DNA of 64,000 nucleotides from Margaritifera margaritifera (GCA_029931535.1 JAQPZY010001418.1:1206001-1270000); one strand, 5' to 3'; shown: positions 39,365 through 54,943, counted from the stretch's first letter. Numbers and translations are program-made. The notes: generated by a model from the letters alone, not told the origin.

Positions 39365-39620
39365 CGTTTCAGTAATTCCGTTCCGCTTCGCGTCTCCCTT
39401 GCCGAGCCCAAGCTGCCCGCCTCGCTCCAGACACTGATTACCAGCTTGCTTTGCACGCATTGCTCTCAAACCTGAAAACATTGTGTCACTAATCCTATGT
39501 ACAGGTTGAAGTAATTTTATACACCCTCCTATATCGCGCCTTCAATGAACCCCGCATAGTGGGGAAACCATGCAGCGATGGAGGGGTGTAAATTAAATAG
39601 TGTGCCTTACACACATTAAT
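39365..39620 (-). repeat. Left copy of diverged direct repeat (LTR-like), H4-tail-like peptide
   Basis: Homologous to 40580-40822 in the same orientation. Shared blocks are GTTTCAGTAATTCC, CTCCCTTGCCGAGCCC, TCCAGACA, ATATCGCGCCTTCAATGAAC and GGGAAACCATGCAGCGA. On the minus strand it encodes GLGKGDAKRNGITETPR. The pair bounds a ~960-bp interior, so LTRs of a small or solo-derived retroelement are possible; ordinary segmental duplication is equally possible. Confidence 0.7.
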
Positions 39621-40579
39621 ACGCCAATGGGTTGCAGCTTGGTAACCCATTGGCGACTAATTAAATAGGTAACCCGACGTACATGGCGGATTCGCCGAAC
39701 ACGTCGTTAATCCAACTAACGAACGAACAACATTCCAACTGAGTCAGCAGACGGCCGTCGGAAGAGGTTGTGGGAGCAGAGTCAGCCGCTATGGATGAGG
39801 AGACAGTCTACTATTGCCCCGGGTTTATTCGTGCAGTTAACTGAGCACTCTGCTACAAAATTATTGGAATTCAGGGGCCAAGCTGCATATACTAACCAAT
39901 TCCGGTGTAGACATAGCCGACCTAACCCCCGACCAACAGCCGACTATTCGAGCATCACGAGCGAGCTACCACGAGGGCATGGCGGCGAGGCAAAAGCTAA
40001 ACATGCAAACCTGGAACCCACCCATGGGAGATGCTGCAAGCGGTATTTGAGGTATTGGACTACAGTCGCTGGCTGGAGCTTTAACCACGGGAAACGACCA
40101 GGGGATTGAAAAATGACGGTTGAAATAGGGGCAGAAAGCAACCGGTGACGAAACCTCGCAGATAGAAGCAATATGTCGATCCGGTCCATTGAACTCACCA
40201 CCAGGAAGCCTCACCGGGACCGGATCAGCCGAAATTGCCGACTGAATGGGGTTTTCATTTTGGCTTTTTTGAAAACCCCTTTTGATTATACTATTTGAAA
40301 ACATAAATTTGATTATTTTTGGAACTACCGTCAAAAAGAAAATAACCAAGATTTACAAACAAAATGTGCGGATTCAAAATTGAAATGAGTAACTTGTATT
40401 CTCGAATTGGTTTTCAATTGTGGAACATTATGTACTCTATGTGCACAAAATTCAAACTGAATGAAATAAATACAGAAATTGTGTAACTTGAATTATTGTC
40501 ATAATTAATATGTGTGACTGGTTTTAGGGACAGCCCGATTTAGTTAACTGGGCAGAATTTGATCACGTACGTTCGAGGA
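39621..40579 (+). other. Interior of the repeat-bounded block
   Basis: GC-richer than the surroundings. It opens with a 12-bp perfect hairpin (39622-39633 with 39644-39655). About 39900-40050 has a plus-strand frame reading DIADLTPDQQPTIRASRASY that continues to a stop at about 40050, then closed fragments. This is coding-like composition from an unidentified protein, broken by stops. The open frames on both strands at 39768-40349 overlap it and I cannot pick one. Confidence 0.5.
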
Positions 40580-40822
40580 GTTTCAGTAATTCCATGCCGC
40601 TTTGCACCTCCCTTGCCGAGCCCGTGCATTTCGCTTCTCCAGACATACAAGTAATTAGCGTGCCGTGCACGTAAAAATGCGTCAGTTGGGTTTGCAGCCC
40701 AGCAACTCGCCTGACGTGTAAATTTACACACCCTTCCATATCGCGCCTTCAATGAACCCTCAAAGTAGGGAAACCATGCAGCGAGTGTTTATTAATTAAA
40801 TAGGGCGCCGTGCACCCATTAA
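40580..40822 (-). repeat. Right copy of diverged direct repeat, H4-tail-like peptide
   Basis: Partner of 39365-39620. On the minus strand it reads HGLGKGGAKRHGITETPR. GLGKGGAKRH equals residues 9-18 of histone H4, and GIT equals residues 28-30, as if nine codons were missing between. The DNA reading (GGGCTCGGCAAGGGAGGTGC) is very like an animal H4 gene. No other histone sequence surrounds it. Confidence 0.65.
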
Positions 40823-40955
40823 CCACTCGCACATGGCCGAATGGCCGCCCTCAAGTATAATTGAAATTAAGTAAGTAACTGTCTTGACACTTGACATTCA
40901 TCGTCGACCAGACAACATACACGAGTTCAAGAAGTTGTAGCCGAATAAGCGTCGC

Positions 40956-41280
40956 ATTGGTCCAGTTATAAAATGTCAAGCACCTCCTAGACCGGAGAAA
41001 GGAACTGGGACTACTGCCAGGAAAAAGGACACTACTGAAGACTAGCGGCTTCCATTTTAGAGTGGCAAAACAACTAGAAATGGCTGTCATAAACAAAGAA
41101 AAGGAAAGATCAAAAAGGGAGTGCGAGACCATGAGAGAGCTGCAACTACAACAACAATCAGAACAACAGCAGAGGGAGGAACAGCAAGTCAGTGAGGAGC
41201 AGCGGCAGATGTTCCAACAGTGGAACCTGCAGCACAACAGCAGCAGCAACAACAGTAACAGTCACTGCCAGGAGAGTTAA
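40956..41280 (+). pseudogene. Gln-rich coiled-coil frame, gag-like fragment
   Basis: An open stretch from about 40971 runs through a charged helix-like segment (KEKERSKRECETMRELQLQQ) into Gln/Glu-rich repeats and an Asn/Ser tail, ending at the TAA 41278-41280. In another frame just upstream, NWDYCQEKGHY keeps two of the four ligands of a zinc knuckle. Together this suggests a degraded gag-type protein. The Gln-rich composition alone is weak evidence. It sits just downstream of the right direct repeat. Confidence 0.4.
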
Positions 41281-43095
<1,815 letters not shown>

Positions 43096-43149
43096 ATTAG
43101 AAATATACACTATGGGCCGACACTCTATAACCACTGACTTTATAGCATC

Positions 43150-43255
43150 ATTGTTTGGTGATGCGTGCATGGTGGAGATGGTATAGGGGTTGGTGCTTAC
43201 AGGCAAGGCGATGGGTGCCGTAACCCGCGGATTCGGGTTCGAATCTCCGTAGAGT
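43150..43255 (+). ncRNA. tRNA-like segment, probable SINE head or tRNA pseudogene
   Basis: GATTCGGGTTCGAATCTCC at 43230-43248 holds a perfect B-box (GGTTCGAATC). About 55 bases upstream, GGTGGAGATGGTATAGGGG could be a decayed A-box. T-stem pairing is poor, so it is not a functional tRNA gene. It lies between two matching compound microsatellites. Confidence 0.45.
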
Positions 43256-43297
43256 ACGAATTACAATTCTCTAACCTGCATGATAATATTATTTATT

Positions 43298-44201
<904 letters not shown>

Positions 44202-44725
44202 GCTTGATGACATGATTCTGTCCCGGACTTGATGACATGATTCTGTCCCAGACTTGATTACATGATTCTGTCCCAGACTTGATGACATGATTCTATCCAT
44301 GACTTAATTACATGTATCTGTCCTAGACTTAATGGCATGACTCTGCTCCAGACTTGATGACATGACTCTGTCCTAGAATTGATGACATGATTCTATTTCA
44401 GACTTGATGACACAATTCTGTCCAAGACTTGATGATATGATTCTGTCCCAAACTTGATGACATAATTCTATTTCGGACTTGATGACACTTTCTGTGAAAG
44501 ACTTGATATGATTCTGTCCCACACTTGATGACATAATTTTATTTCAGACTTGATGAAACAATTGTGTCAAAAACTTGATAACATGATTCTGTCCCAGACT
44601 TGATGACATGATTCTGTCCCAGACTTGATGACATGATTCTATTTCAGACTTGATGACACGATTCTGTCCCAGACTTGATGACATGATTCTGTCCCAGGCT
44701 TGATGACATGACTCTATCCCAAACT
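44202..44725 (+). repeat. 25-bp minisatellite, ~21 copies
   Basis: Core ACTTGATGACATGATTCTGT then CCCAG. Variants with CTATTTCAG and short 20-bp units lie in the middle. Confidence 0.96.
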
Positions 44726-45674
44726 GTTGTACGATAAGCTTCCACAGATTTTGACAACTAGCTAATAACTTCAAGAAAGGTACACTATGCAAAACATAAT
44801 TATGCCACACTCTCTATTCGCCTGTCTGTGTTTTTTCCGCATGTTTTAGCAAAGGACTTTAATTGTTACCCTTTTACCTCTGATTTCATATGATGTTTTT
44901 TTTCTAAGGCATACTTTGAACATGCAGTTATATGAAAATAGTCGCATTTTGTATCAAAATCATACTCCAATATACAAGAATACCGGTGTTCCTTTAGAGC
45001 TTTGATATACAAGTTTTAAATATTTGAATGTTCATAAGCTCTAATACTTTAAACCAATATGACTTTTCATTCCATTTTAATAAATCCTGGGAGTGTTTTA
45101 ATTATATATGCAATATGAACTGATAATATTTTGGCAGATACTTTACATGTTAAAGGTCAGATATGGTTGTCTGTCAACGCCTGTACCCCGTGATCCATTC
45201 TTTAGCGACGATGCCACGTACTGTACCTTTATTTGGAGTCAAATACAAACGAAACGTCTGAACTTTGAGTAGGTACTCAAGCCAAATTTGAAAATTATTA
45301 TTGGTTTGTAAGACTGATATAAACTTAGAATGAAATCTACATTTTAAAACTGATTGCCATCCCAAGTCGCAATACACTGTGTATACTTATAAACTGGACT
45401 GAGAGTGAAATTCAAAGCTTTTGAGATTTAATAAATTTGTCCACTATCATTGCCCCCCACCCCCCACCCCCCATTTTTTTTAAAAATATTTAAAATAAAT
45501 AAACACGTATATAAAATAAACTCAAACCTTTGTAATTTTCATGTGCGCGCAATGTAATTGACGTTGAGCGACCTTAATACAGAGCGTTTGTTTGGTGTAT
45601 TGTTTCTGGGTTATCTTTTTTGTTACTGTTTGAAATGAGTTCGTGTTTGTCTTTTAACTACAGCATAAGAAACT
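44726..45674. other. Unassigned AT-rich DNA with a C-rich tract
   Basis: CCCCCCA repeats lie at about 45452-45473. No gene recognised. Confidence 0.5.
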
Positions 45675-47692
45675 TAAGCACTTGTTATCAAAGGATGAGA
45701 GATGAATTGTGAATCACAGTGTCATGTTTAGTACTTACTATCAAAGGCTGAGAGATGGAGTGGGAATCATAGTGTCATGTTTAGTATTTATTATCAAAGG
45801 CTGAGAGACCAAGATTAATCATAGTGTCATGTTTAGTATTTATTATCAAAGGCTGAGAGACCAAGATGAATCATAGTGTCATGTTTAATATTTATTATCA
45901 AAGGCTGTGAGATGAATTGTGAATCACAGTGTCATGTTTAGTACTTATTATCAAAGGCTGAGAGATGGAGTGTGAATCATAGTGTCATGTTTAGTATTTA
46001 TTATCAAAGGCTGAGAGACCAAGATGAATCGTAGTGTCATGTTTAGTATTTATTATCAGAGGCTGAGAGATAAAGTGTGAATCATAGTGTCATGTTTAGG
46101 ACTTATTATCAAAGGCTGAGAGACCAAGATGAATCATAGTGTCATGTTTTATACTTACTATCAAAGGCTGAGAGATAAAGTGTGAATCATAGTGTCATAT
46201 TTAGGACTTATAATCAAAGGCTGAAAGACGAAGTGTGAATCATAGTGTTATATTTAGGACTTTTTTTTATCAAAGGCTGAGAGATAAAGTGTGAATCATA
46301 GTGTCATATTTAGGACTTATTATCAAAGACTGAGAGACGAATTGTGAATCATAGTGTCATATTTAGGACTTATTATCAAAGGCTGAGAGGCGAGGTGTGA
46401 ATCATAGTGTCATATTTAGGACTTATTATCAAAGGCTGAGAGATAAAGTGTGAATCATAGTGTCATATTTAGGACTTATTATCAAAGGCTGTGAGACGAA
46501 GTGTGAATCATAGTGTCATATTTAGGACTTATTATCAAAGGCTGAGAGATGAAGTGTGAATCATAGTGTCATATTTAGGACTTATTATCAAAGGCTGTGA
46601 GACGAAGTGTGAATCATAGTGTCATATTTAGGACTTATTATCAAAGGCTGTGAGACGAAGTGTGAATCATAGTGTCATATTTAGGACTTATTATCAAAGG
46701 CTGTGAGACGAAGTGTGAATCATAGTGTCATATTTAGGACTTATTATCAAAGGCTGAGAGGCGAAGTGTGAATCATAGTGTCATATTTAGGACTTATTAT
46801 CAAAGGCTGTGAGGCGAAGTGTGAATCATAGTGTCATATTTAGGACTTTTTATCAAAGGCTGAGAGATAAAGTGTGAATCATAGTGTCATATTTAGGACT
46901 TATTATCAAAGGCTGTGAGACGAAGTGTGAATCATAGTGTCATATTTAGGACTTATTATCAAAGGCTGTGAGACGAAGTGTGAATCATAGTGTCATATTT
47001 AGGACTTATTATCAAAGGCTGTGAGACGAAGTGTGAATCATAGTGTCATATTTAGGACTTATTATAAAAGGCTGTGAGACGAAGTGTGAATCATAGTGTC
47101 ATATTTAGGACTTATTATCAAAGGCAGAGACGTGACATGTGAATAATGGTGTCATGTTTAGTACTTATTATCAAAGGTTGAGATGTGACTTGTGAATCAC
47201 AGTGTCATGTTTAGTACTTATTATCAAAGGTTGAGATGTGACTTGTGAATCACAGTGTCATGTTTAGTACTTATTATCAAAGGCTGAGATGTGACTTGTG
47301 AATCACAGTGTCATGTTTAGTACTTATTATCAAAGGTTGAGATGTGACTTGTGAATCATAGTGTCATGTTTAGTACTTATTATCAAAGGCTGAGATGTGA
47401 CTTGTGAATCATAGTGTCATGTTTAGTACTTATTATCAAAGGCTGAGTTGTGAATTGTGAATCATAGTGTCATGTTTAGTACTTATTATCAAAGGTTGAG
47501 AGATGGGGTGTGAGTCCTAGTGTCATATTTAGTACTTATTATCAAATGAGGAGGTGTGAATTGTGAATCATAGTGTCATGTTTTGTACTTATAATCAAAG
47601 GCTGAGATGTGATTTGTGAATCAGAGTGTCATATTTAGTACTGATTATCCAAGGCTGAGAGATGATGTGTGAATCATAGTTGTCATGTTTAC
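45675..47692 (+). repeat. 53-bp minisatellite, ~38 copies
   Basis: Core ACTTATTATCAAAGGCTGAG then AGACGAAGTGTGAATCATAG and TGTCATATTTAGG. There are three blocks. The ends (to about 46190 and from about 47110) use CATGTTTAGTA; the centre uses CATATTTAGGA almost without exception. The right block introduces a GATGTGACTTG variant. Confidence 0.97.
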
Positions 47693-50406
47693 AACATTTT
47701 ACAAGAAATGGGAGAGCAATGATTCTATAAAGATTTGGAGAAGGAACCATGTTCTTCATTTCCGACAAATAGTTTGCTGGCTATGAAACACATGTCTTCA
47801 ATAATCATTGCCGAGTTGTGATATAGTACAATTACAATTCAACCAAACAAAGATACTTTGATACATGTAGATACACGTTTCCTTTCATCACCAAAAAACA
47901 TGTTAAGGGAATGTGATATTTTATTTAAAGAAATATGTATATTAGATTAATAAAATGTATGCTAACGCCACTTTACATGAGTATGTGGCCTAATTTGATA
48001 TGAGGAAGAAAAACAAATAATACAAATACAAGCTATACCTACGGGAAAATACTGAGGTTTTGAAGTACCATCCAACGTCAGAATGTGCTCTTTGAGTTCA
48101 ACAACGTGAACACTGTTGCCGCTTGAAACTGGTACGAATTCTCATGTGCATCTTCTCCAGCAATTTACTGAATTAACTGAGCTAATTGGACGAGAGAGAA
48201 GAGCCTAGTCGCTAATTGCACGAACAAACAATTTAGCCGCTGACCTTTACCTGATGTGTTCGCTCTCTTTTTGAGAAACTAAATTAGTGGTTTCTATCTA
48301 GTTGATTAGATTGACGAATCAGAAGTGACGTGACGGGAATACCTGTCACTAGAGGTCGATGCATTTTACATTTGTAATGACTATTATCATCTGTTCGCAT
48401 CGTCTTAATGAAGACTTCGTGGACAAAAGTGGCTTACGTAATCATAGCTATTGAGATCTATTTGTGATTCCTACTAAAAACCATTTCTAGAATTATAGCC
48501 TTCTTCATTGTTTTAATGGATAATAATTTTCGGGATTCTTCAGTCTGTCTAATTGCGTCTCCGAAATGTTCAGTAGGTGTACAGATTGATTTCCATTTGC
48601 AGATTTTTATCTTATGACTTGCTAATTAACTTATACAGTTCAGTTTCAAACTTTTAAAAGAAGATTAAACATGGTAAATCTTTGGAAATAGTAATGTTAG
48701 TTAATATAGAGCACTCTTTAAATGGCTCTTTTCAAAGCATATTAATTATTCTTTGAATTTGCTGTTTTTTCTTTTTTTTACTAGCAAATATGCATGATTA
48801 TTCCTTTCTTGTGTGTGCGACACTTCGGATGTTACTACGATAACCATTCAGCTGTGGAAAAACTTTTTTTTTCTGATGAAGAAACTGGACTGTGAAATAT
48901 CTAACAGTCGAGATACATAATCAGTGAATACATATGAAAATTCTTCAGTCATGGCTTTTAGTTCCATCACAGTCGTATTATGTTTACGTTGAAGCTCATT
49001 GACATTTGGAGACAATCCCATGTTCTACTCGACAACAATACATACCTCACGATGTGGCTAATAAAGTCCTTTCAAGAAAGGGTTTAAGTACAGCTTATGT
49101 AAATTATATGTATGTCTGAAATATCGCTGTTTTGACTGCGATAAGTAGGATATCTATTTGCATCACTGTTGGGGCCAATAACAATTCAGTTCGCTTAAAC
49201 ATGGCACCTATTCAGATAGTAATATCATGCAGTTTGCTCACACAGAAGCATCACGCAATAAGTATGACATGAACCATACGGAACAATCGTTACATAAGTT
49301 ATAGTGGCAACATTTTATTAACTTATGAATGCATTTAATCACCACCAAAACGAAATGTTTCATATTTAATACTGAATTTAAAAAGTTTTTCACATGGAAT
49401 ATACAATCTGGTAATCTCCGGTGTGAAGCTGCAACCGACTGGAATCACATATTAACACCTGTCTAGGGCTTGACAAAAATATTCGAAAAAGAAACTGTAA
49501 TTGCACAAGGTAGATGTCCATTGAAAGAAAATACTATACATTCACTTGTTCGCATACAACATGGGGCAACGACTTTCTAGAGAGAAGAGTAAATTTTTGG
49601 TTGGGCTAACTTTGACGAGTAGTGATGGGCTTCTCGTCTGTTTGTGTTCATGTCTGTATAAAATAAATATCTAGCTGAACATTTGAAATTACCTCCCATT
49701 TTCATTGCTCTTCATATAAGGAAATATCTCCATACTTCTTAACTCTTCTTGCACAAAGAATATAGAGATCCTTTCAGGATTATTGATAATATACTTTATT
49801 CCAACATAGATAACGTGCCATAGGGCTACGCATCATATGCGTTATTTCTACAATTAAGTAAACACTTTTGTTTCTCCACACATGGTGCAGCATTTACCAA
49901 ATTATATTGCTTAACCAAAGGACCATGGAAATGTTTAACTTGCATACTGACAAGTATATATCTTCCTTATTTACAACTACGTTAAATCAGCATTACGCCT
50001 CACCTCACCCCCTCTCTACACCTCCCTCCCCGAACAGTGCTGTCTCTGACATGGAAATAGATATAAAGCTGGAGACACCAGTACCCAGCGTAAGAGAAAT
50101 TTATGATATTCTAAAGATTTTTTTTTCTATTTAAGTTAAATATGATTTATAACAACAAAGGCTTTACCACAAGAATTCATGTCAAACGGAAATACTACGC
50201 GGCATCTGCACTAGATTTATTTCCATAGTTTGCATTTGGAAAGAAATTAGTCACTGACGGAAGTTTAGGGGAACTATTTGACAGTTAGTTTATGAAAGTA
50301 GCTTTGGAGACTCGTGACATTCGTAAAGACAGAAAACAAAACTGCTGTCAAAAATGCCTATGTGAGTAGTCATGGCACATGGAATTGACTTAGCCTGTGA
50401 CATTGG

Positions 50407-50411
<5 letters not shown>
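47693..50411. other. Unassigned low-repeat DNA
   Basis: 2.7 kb without tandem repeats. 48080-48430 has higher complexity with repeated CTAATTG cores. A plus-strand frame at 49868-50134 contains SDMEIDIKLETPVPS followed by a strong donor-like GTAAGAG at 50090. That could be a small exon, but no family is recognised. Confidence 0.4.
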
Positions 50412-50450
<39 letters not shown>

Positions 50451-50455
50451 TATGC

Positions 50456-50528
<73 letters not shown>

Positions 50529-50610
50529 CTTATATATATATATATTCGTGTATATGTATATATATATATATGCGTGTATATATATATATATACATATATG
50601 CGTGTATATA

Positions 50611-50690
<80 letters not shown>
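50412..50690. repeat. (AT)n mosaic microsatellite
   Basis: About 280 bp of AT dinucleotides interrupted by recurrent GCGTGTAT and ACATATATG islands. Every open frame across it is an Ile-Tyr artefact. Confidence 0.98.
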
Positions 50691-50693
<3 letters not shown>

Positions 50694-52165
50694 TACGGTC
50701 AGCAAATACTGTAGTAGGCTTACCGGTGAGAAAATGTCCCGAGGGTAAGCTAGGTCAGAACAATACTTGACATACGCTCCGACACTGATTAGGTCCGACA
50801 AGAGGCTAATCCGTAGTCTTTGTACTATAAAAAAGGAGCCAGCTTTTAAGGTAAATTATTAATAACTAAACTTTTATAGATAAGCCATTTAAGAAAGATT
50901 ATGTTTATGTCTAACTGTGATTGATGCTATTCGTTCGTATAAATGATCAATATAACTTTTTTTTAAATTTTGTTTTAAATAACCAAATTATTAATGGGTG
51001 CCAAAACCCATGTTAAAGAAAGTAGAAAAAATTGACGTAGGAACATTATGAATTATGCGGAGTATTTAACATTATGGAGTATCATTCATAATTCTAATGG
51101 ACAGTACAGTTATAAAAGTATCGCGTTCCTTAAATGTTTCTTGAGACGTTGACTGTATTTCTATGTGGAACAACTGTATTTATTCAAGGGACCGAACGTA
51201 ATTTTCAGAAGGAACATACGTTTTTCAGCTACTGTTTCATTAAAAAATTAAGACCCCCCAAGCTCCCCACTCTCCCAAACCCCAGCCCCCAACTTTCTTA
51301 ATTTGTGCACTCTTACACACACCGACACATATATTCTCTAATAATTACATTCTCTCTCCCTCGTCACAATAGCGCTTATAAAAATACATATTTTGCACAA
51401 GTGCAAAACCCTCAGTAAACCGAAAATCTCTCAAAACCGAAAATTAATTTAGTCTCAAGGGTCTTCGGGTTTGAGGGGTTTCACTATATACACGTCCCTG
51501 AAGAAAGAAAAACCACACAGGATAAGAGAAAAGAACTTCAACATGTTATTTTCCACGTAATTTTAGCTGGATTGATTACTATTTATGCCAATAATCAAGT
51601 CGAACTGACAAGGGTCAATATATTTCTTACAATATGACCCCCCCAAAAAAACAAAAAAAAAAACAAAACAAAAAAAACCCCAAGAATATTGTCTTCATAT
51701 AGTAACTTACTACTTAATCTTAAACTCTGGTAAAACACTGGTTTTATTTGAACACATTTTCAGCCCGAAAAGTCATTCCAAATCACTCTACCTTTTTTTT
51801 TTTTAAAAATATTTGTTAAAGCTTTAATTTCATACTGACAAGATTTACAAATTCAACTATTTTCTTGAATTCACACATAATTGCATAAGACTGATATGAA
51901 CATGAGGATATTTTTCAAGCCGTAACTAAACAAAGTGTAATCTATACACTCAAACAGCAGCCATACTGAATTAAGCAGGAAATTGTTAAGGGAGTTAACA
52001 TCGAGCAAGACAATATCTATATATTGTTTTTTCTTCGGGTAAAAATTCAAGGTGGCGCGATACATCCAATAACTCATTCACAATACTTTTCAGTATGAAA
52101 CCAATCTATAAATACAATAGATCATACTTTCCATAAGAGAACATATGGCATACAATGGTTTAATA
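50691..52165. other. Unassigned AT-rich DNA
   Basis: C-rich patch at about 51250-51292 and A-rich tract at 51642-51680. No gene. Confidence 0.5.
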
Positions 52166-52262
52166 ATAATAAGAACAAGAACAAGAACAAGAACAACAAC
52201 AACAACAACAACAACAATAATAATAATAATAATAATAAAATAAAAATAATATATAAATAATA
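52166..52262 (+). repeat. (AAGAAC)n(AAC)n(AAT)n tract
   Basis: Graded run of related trinucleotide motifs. Confidence 0.95.
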
Positions 52263-52675
52263 AACATCTAGGAACTAACATTGTTCATGGTGTTCCTTAA
52301 AAGGTAATGATAATAATAGCTTTGATTTAAGTTTTGTATAATGCGTTTAAATTTAAAATTTATCAGAGTTAATTTCTGCTATTTTCTGGAATGGCATGAA
52401 CCATATAATCACCATTAGGAAGGTCATATTAGAATTATCTATCCAAAGAAATGGATATATATAAGACTTGCAAGTGTATAATTCAAACAGATAGAACAAA
52501 TTGAAATTTCAGCTTAAGATTATGTTGAAAATAGTTCGTATATTTTATAAAATAAGGAATGGTAAATTCTTAAAAAATAAATATTTCTACATTAAGGCAT
52601 AAGGGTAACTAACAAAACAAAGACCAAGTATACATATAGAACAATACTGACGCACTTTTTTCTCGTATAAACTGT

Positions 52676-52682
<7 letters not shown>

Positions 52683-52731
<49 letters not shown>
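52683..52731 (+). repeat. (CT)n microsatellite
   Basis: About 24 CT units. Confidence 0.98.
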
Positions 52732-52733
<2 letters not shown>

Positions 52734-54550
52734 GTCATTCCGATGCATAAATCCAACATCTTTCTTTCCTAGGTACGTCGTTCCACGTTCCACATCGAAC
52801 CTTGTCATATGCAGCTCCCTGTCGGTGAAATAGTATCTACCGTTCTGCCATCTGATTGGAGTTAGCTGTAAAAACTAATCCAGTCACATTGCTCGTTCTA
52901 TTTACCTCGGAAGCTAGTTTGGGACAGTCATTGCGGCCTGCGCTGGCAACGACACATGCAGCATGTCCGTTTCGTCAGTTTTGACCGTTATACAATTTCA
53001 GGACTGAGAGTAGGGGTGGGGGTGGGGTAGAGTGTACTGTAGTACCATCATTCCTGTGGAAAATTAGATCGGGGTAAAAAAATACTCTGCTAGACAGGCA
53101 TTATTTTATTTTTTTTATTTCTACATACGTGGTGAATATAAATGATATCGCGAGAGAGACCCTGAGTATGATTTTTTAGCTTTGAGTTTTCAGTCTGGGT
53201 TCAATTTCCCTTCTTCGTGACGAGTGGGCGTGGTATAAATCTTGAAATATGTGACATATAAAGAAGGATTATTTCTCTTCCCACGCAGTAGATCTTTATT
53301 AGTCTCGTACCAAATTAATTCGATATTTTGGACAAATGCTACAAACATGCAATAAAATCAGATTAATTTGTCGAAATGTACTTTATGAATCGTGATAACT
53401 AATCCATCACTAACCCGCAAAAAGGGTTTCACTTAATATAAAAAAGCCCGTAATTAGTGCCCATTAATGTTACAAATAGAAATAAAGATGGCACGATACA
53501 GTGGAAGGGGTGCTAAATGTCGCCATAACTTGTTGCTAAGAAACTATTGTTTGGTTATTAACTTTGTTTACGATACTCTATGTCACAGATAGAAGACATA
53601 TTATATTCAAATATGCGAATTTTATTGTTTTTACCCCATAGAATTTCTAATTTTATCTCTATGTTTTATGGGTAAAATGATTTTAATAGTATTAATGGAT
53701 TGTAGCTGCTGCACTACCTTTTTTATGTAAATACAATTTGAAATAAGAAATTTTATTCCCAAATGGATACGCTGGTCCTAAGAGATCGTATTGTTTGAGG
53801 GAATTTCTGAGAAGTGCTAATACCAATAACATTATTATACTTTCAAGTACATAAAGCAATCTCATGCAAAGCGACGATTGGATTTTATGGCGTGAATATG
53901 TGAGTTTATATAATTGTCGATGTAGCATGTATCTTCACTTTCTCAGATGTTGGCAATCAACATTTGCTTTTTCGAATAAGAATTGTCTTGCGGTAATAAA
54001 GACAATCAGTCTTATATTAAGTTGAAGTTTTGTATTTTGTTTTTGTTAGGAGCGCCGAAGTGCATGTTTTCATTTGGTAAAGTCTGATTACAGTTATGAT
54101 ATGAATCCAATACTCTGCCATCCCCTTCATCTTTTTACAAATTACGTGAATCTCATTTAGAAATATGGAAATTATATTATCGAGAATACCATCGGCTATC
54201 AAATTAATGAAAGTTTTATTAACGTGGGTGTATAGCTAATATTTTTATCCGTTATTTCTCTTTATTTCTTAAAATGTTTAGAGTTACGCACAAAACACGG
54301 GTGAAGATCTGATGATTTCCATTTCTGCAAACTAAACTATCCTTTGATAATTTATATATATAAGTATACATTGCTTGGGAATGTCTGTCACAAAGTTGTA
54401 ATAGAAAAGGAAATAAATGCGGAACTGAGCATTGAACAGGAAAACACAGAAATTGATTGATTCTTATAATAAACAATACATGAACTAAACATGTTTAAAA
54501 TAAAAAAGAATATAACATACTCTTTGTTTTACTTGGTCGCTTTAATTATA
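52732..54550. other. Unassigned DNA
   Basis: A GGGGT-rich patch lies near 53008-53030. No coding or RNA gene recognised. Confidence 0.5.
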
Positions 54551-54835
54551 TGGACACACACACACACACATCTGTATGTGTGTATATATATATATATAGC
54601 ATGCTAGTGGTTTGCATTTCATTAGAAACAACACACACACACTCACATCACATACCTATCTCTCTCTTTATAAATGTATGTATGTATGTATGTATGTATG
54701 TATGTATGTATGTATGTATGTATGTATGTATGTATATAAATATATATATGTGTGTATATACATGCGGCTGGTTTGCCTTTCATTAGAAACAAAACACACA
54801 CACACGCATACACACACACAGCCACATATATTTGT
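54551..54835 (+). repeat. Cluster of (AC)n, (AT)n and (TATG)n microsatellites
   Basis: (TATG)n spans about 54676-54735. A flanking phrase GGTTTGC-TTTCATTAGAAAC plus AACACACACAC occurs at about 54609 and again at about 54770, so a ~160-bp segment including microsatellites has been duplicated. Confidence 0.93.
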
Positions 54836-54943
54836 CTTGAATGCCATTTTACTGATATCTTAACTTGTTTAGCACTAAATAGCCAGGACCAATGAAAACA
54901 TTTTTTTTGCTGCTCCAAATCAGACGCATCAAATGATGAAAAC

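Noticed and set aside
48721..48745. GGCTCTTTTCAAAGC resembling a histone mRNA 3' stem-loop
   Set aside because: The stem does not pair properly and no histone gene lies upstream.
50370..50801. Long Ile-Tyr open frames on both strands
   Set aside because: Translation of an AT dinucleotide tract; no unique sequence of coding character.
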